Below, piece after piece: positions 47,482-49,622 of a stretch of DNA of 49,622 bases. The stretch's first letter is position 1. Each line of letters starts with the position of its first letter. This DNA comes from Ramlibacter sp. (GTDB taxonomy: Bacteria > Pseudomonadota > Gammaproteobacteria > Burkholderiales > Burkholderiaceae_C): the NCBI GenBank assembly GCA_013815685.1, contig JACDFR010000028.1:1-49622 (forward strand), written 5' to 3'. Under the pieces are notes generated by a model. That model was not told the DNA's origin. It saw only the letters and a program-made list of their open reading frames with translations, and did no database searches. The position numbers were made by a program, and so were the translations under genes.

Positions 47482-47499
47482 CCTAGGACTTTCCCTAGG
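47482..47499. repeat. CCTAGG pair before the amidohydrolase gene
   Basis: CCTAGG-ACTTTC-CCTAGG: two identical 6-bp palindromes six bases apart, embedded in two near direct repeats (CTTTCCTAGG/CTTTCCCTAGG). Immediately upstream of the CAGGA ribosome site. Significance unknown. Confidence 0.4.
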
Positions 47500-47512
47500 C
47501 CAGGAATACCTC

Positions 47513-48376
47513 ATGGATCACCGCAATCTCATCGCTATCGACGTGCATACCCATGCCGAGGTCAGCTGCTGGAACCCTTTCGACAGCTACGGCGAAGAGT
47601 ACGACCGCGCCGCCGACAAGTACTTTCGCAGCAGCCGGCGCCCGACCATTGCTGAAACCATCGCGTACTACCGCGAGCGCAAGATCGGCCTGGTGATGTT
47701 CACGGTCGACAGCGAGGCCAAGCTCGGCCGCAGACGCATCCCGAATGAGGAGATCGCCCTGGCGGCGCGCGAGAACAGCGACATGATGATGTGCTTCGCC
47801 AGCATCGACCCGCACAAGGGAAGGATGGGCGCGCGCGAGGCCGAGCGCCTCATCCTCGAACACGGGGTCAAGGGTTTCAAGTTCCACCCCACGGTGCAGG
47901 GCTACCACCCTTACGACAGGATGGCCTGGCCGATCTATGAGGTCATCAATGCCCACAAGCTGCCCGCCATCTTCCACACGGGGCACAGCGGCATCGGCTC
48001 GGGCATGCGTTGCGGGGGCGGCCTGCGCCTGGAGTACAGCAACCCCATGCACCTGGACGACGTGGCGATCGACTTCCCCGACATGCAGGTTGTCATGGCG
48101 CATCCTAGTTTCCCGTGGCAGGATGAAGCCTTGGCGGTGGCCACCCACAAGCCCAACGTCTGGATCGACCTGTCGGGCTGGAGCCCCAAATATTTCCCCA
48201 AACAGCTGGTGCAATACGCCAACACGCTGCTCAAGGACCGGGTACTGTTCGGCAGCGACTACCCGCTGATCACGCCCGAGCGCTGGATGAAGGACTTCGA
48301 AGATGCCGGCTTCAAGCCGGAGGTCATGCCGGGCATCCTGAAGGGCAACGCGGTGCGCCTCCTGGGCCTTGCCTGA
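47513..48376 (+). CDS. amidohydrolase family protein (ACMSD-like TIM barrel)
   Basis: 287 residues. Metal-binding N-terminus IDVHTHAEV (H-x-H), the FHPTVQGYHP strand, FHTGHSGIG and MAHPSFPWQDEALA for the second His, and FGSDYPLITPERW for the Asp near the C-terminus. Members of this family are annotated as 4-hydroxyphenyl-beta-ketoacyl-CoA hydrolases in hydroxycinnamate clusters (from memory) and as decarboxylases elsewhere. Placement opposite Fcs and the crotonase suggests the first. GAGGTCAGC and a CAGGAATACC site precede ATG 47513. Confidence 0.88.
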   Translation: MDHRNLIAIDVHTHAEVSCWNPFDSYGEEYDRAADKYFRSSRRPTIAETIAYYRERKIGLVMFTVDSEAKLGRRRIPNEEIALAARENSDMMMCFASIDPHKGRMGAREAERLILEHGVKGFKFHPTVQGYHPYDRMAWPIYEVINAHKLPAIFHTGHSGIGSGMRCGGGLRLEYSNPMHLDDVAIDFPDMQVVMAHPSFPWQDEALAVATHKPNVWIDLSGWSPKYFPKQLVQYANTLLKDRVLFGSDYPLITPERWMKDFEDAGFKPEVMPGILKGNAVRLLGLA

Positions 48377-48393
48377 GGCCGGTTCTACCCCCT

Positions 48394-49314
48394 ATGACCA
48401 CCGCACGCTACAGGGGCCTGTTCCCCGTCGTTCCCACACCCTTCACCGAATCGGGCGAGCTCGACCTCGCAAGCCAGAAGCGCTGCGCCGATTTCATGAT
48501 CGATGCCGGCTCCGACGGGCTGTGCATCCTCGCCAATTTTTCGGAGCAGTTCCTGCTAGCCGACGACGAGCGCGAGCTGCTCACCCGCACCATCCTCGAG
48601 CATGTGGCCGGCCGCGTACCCGTTATCGTGACCACGACGCATTTCAGCACCCGCGTCTGCGCCGAACGCAGCCGCCGCGCGCAGGACATGGGCGCCGCCA
48701 TGCTGATGGTGATGCCGCCCTATCACGGCGCGACCTTCCGGGTGGGCGAGCCGAAGATCTACGAGTTCTACTCGCGCCTGTCCGACGCGGTCGACATCCC
48801 AATCATGATCCAGGACGCGCCGGCGGCCGGCACGCCGCTGTCCGCTGCGTTCCTGGCGCGCATGGCAAAGGAAATCGAGCACGTCGCCTACTTCAAGATC
48901 GAGACGGCGGGCGCCGCCGCCAAGCTGCGCGAGCTGATCCGCCTGGGCGGTGACGCGATCGAGGGGCCCTGGGATGGCGAGGAAGCCATCACCTTGCTGC
49001 CCGACCTGGACGCCGGCGCGACCGGCGCCATGACCGGTGGCGGCTTTCCCGACGGCATCCGGCCGATTCTGGACGCCTACCGCGCGGGCCGGCGCGACGA
49101 GGCGATCGCGGCGTATGAACGCTGGCTGCCGCTGATCAACATCGAGAACCGCCAGTGCGGCCCCCTGGCCGCCAAGTCGCTGATGAAGGAGGGTGGGGTG
49201 ATCGCCTGTGAGGCGCCGCGCCATCCGTTCCCGGAGATCCACCCCGACAGCCGCGCCCTGTTGATCGAGACCGCCCGCCGGCTCGACGCGCTGGTATTGC
49301 GCTGGGCCCGCTGA
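48394..49314 (+). CDS. dihydrodipicolinate synthase/N-acetylneuraminate lyase (DapA) family protein
   Basis: 306 residues. N-terminal FPVVPTPFTESGELD, the Tyr-containing VMPPYHGATF, the Schiff-base Lys in HVAYFKIETAG, and GATGAMTGGGFPDG. Class I aldolase or dehydratase fold acting on pyruvate-like keto acids. Real DapA is usually essential and elsewhere; this paralogue is 17 bp downstream of the amidohydrolase and probably handles a side product of aromatic catabolism such as 2-keto-4-hydroxy acids. Confidence 0.88.
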   Translation: MTTARYRGLFPVVPTPFTESGELDLASQKRCADFMIDAGSDGLCILANFSEQFLLADDERELLTRTILEHVAGRVPVIVTTTHFSTRVCAERSRRAQDMGAAMLMVMPPYHGATFRVGEPKIYEFYSRLSDAVDIPIMIQDAPAAGTPLSAAFLARMAKEIEHVAYFKIETAGAAAKLRELIRLGGDAIEGPWDGEEAITLLPDLDAGATGAMTGGGFPDGIRPILDAYRAGRRDEAIAAYERWLPLINIENRQCGPLAAKSLMKEGGVIACEAPRHPFPEIHPDSRALLIETARRLDALVLRWAR

Positions 49315-49329
49315 GCCCCAACCACGCGG

Positions 49330-49622
49330 TCAGGCCTGCAGGCGATGGCGGGCACGGCCGGTGCGGCGGTTCAGGGCGTACTCGGCCAGCTCGAACAGCG
49401 CCTCGCTCAGCAGGGCCAGGGCCGCGGCAGGGATGGCGCCGGCCAGCAGCAGGCCGCTGTCGTTGAGCGCCAGGCCGGTGACGATGCGCTCGCCGAAACC
49501 GCCCGCACCGATGAAGGCCGCGATGGTGGCGGTGCCGATGGCGATGGTGGTGGCGATGCGCAGCCCGGCGATCACCGTGGGCAAGGCCAGCGGAAATTCG
49601 ACCAGGCCCATGCGCTGGCGCG
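49330..49622 (-). CDS. ABC transporter permease, glycine betaine/osmoprotectant type, 5' end outside window
   Basis: Only the C-terminal 97 residues are in the window; the frame continues past base 49622. The EAA-type loop and helices PLALPTVIAGLRIATTIAIG, IAAFIGAGGFGERIVTGLAL are typical of OpuCB/YehW permeases, followed by an Ala/Leu-rich last helix and a basic tail. It converges with the DapA-like gene with a 15 bp gap. Confidence 0.85.
   Translation of the reverse strand, partial: RQRMGLVEFPLALPTVIAGLRIATTIAIGTATIAAFIGAGGFGERIVTGLALNDSGLLLAGAIPAAALALLSEALFELAEYALNRRTGRARHRLQA

Noticed and set aside
48394..49314. Essential lysine-pathway dapA
   Set aside because: Gene context is aromatic catabolism and family motifs are shared by many aldolases; no lysine-pathway neighbour is present.

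Overview
The window is a gene-dense, high-GC chromosomal segment of a betaproteobacterium, most likely a member of the Burkholderiales (Alcaligenaceae or Comamonadaceae; the sequence alone does not decide). The reasons are the Bug-type tripartite tricarboxylate receptor, the TRAP transporter, the MoxR/DUF58/TgpA cluster, the grpE-dnaK-dnaJ order with a sigma-32-like promoter, and the aerobic acyl-CoA and hydroxycinnamate catabolism. No rRNA, tRNA, CRISPR array or intact insertion sequence was seen.

Layout. 1-1159: 3' part of an MmgE/PrpD gene. 1173-4482 (-): response regulator plus a MASE1 hybrid histidine kinase whose Hpt domain is cut off by a frameshift. 4641-8145 (+): a compact operon of a TetR regulator, a cobalamin-binding subunit, an unusual acyl-CoA mutase large subunit and a MeaB/ArgK-like GTPase chaperone. 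8146-13203 (-): MoxR ATPase, DUF58, TgpA-like transglutaminase and MltB, all translationally overlapped. 13246-16304 (+): histone-deacetylase-like amidohydrolase, ECHDC3-like crotonase, MscS channel. 16273-19138 (-): TRAP transporter (P, Q, M). 19326-23867 (+): etfB, etfA, acyl-CoA dehydrogenase, nitronate monooxygenase, behind a promoter region with two different operator-like palindromes. 23864-26808 (-): a GbsR/MarR-like regulator with a cyanide-insensitive-type cytochrome bd oxidase (cydAB). 26839-32053 (-): a REC-cyclase and a very large five-PAS hybrid kinase.

32100-35470 is visibly poorer in G+C than the rest and looks like an acquired, partly decayed insert: a radical SAM (PA0069-type) gene with a close match to a LexA/SOS box, an ArsR regulator, a frameshifted and truncated permease, and a frameshifted transglutaminase-like gene. 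35475-40406 (-) returns to core sequence: MarR regulator, an isolated DUF1705-like membrane domain, dnaJ, dnaK, grpE. 40481-43179: a broken and an intact HxlR-like regulator bracket RidA, an FKBP peptidyl-prolyl isomerase and a fumarylacetoacetate-hydrolase-family enzyme. 43279-49314 is a hydroxycinnamate (ferulate/coumarate) catabolic locus: MarR regulator, orphan Bug receptor, feruloyl-CoA synthase and crotonase on one strand, amidohydrolase and DapA-family aldolase on the other, with a strong dyad operator between. The window ends inside an osmoprotectant-type ABC permease.

The most novel-looking system is the cobalamin mutase operon at 4626-8145: the large subunit keeps the fold and the active-site His but departs from known methylmalonyl-, isobutyryl- and 2-hydroxyisobutyryl-CoA mutases where the substrate is read. 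Its TetR gene carries a palindromic core (AACGATCGTT) that recurs inside a longer perfect palindrome at the etfBA promoter. Four separate single-base frameshifts occur in the window; each could be biological decay or a sequence error.
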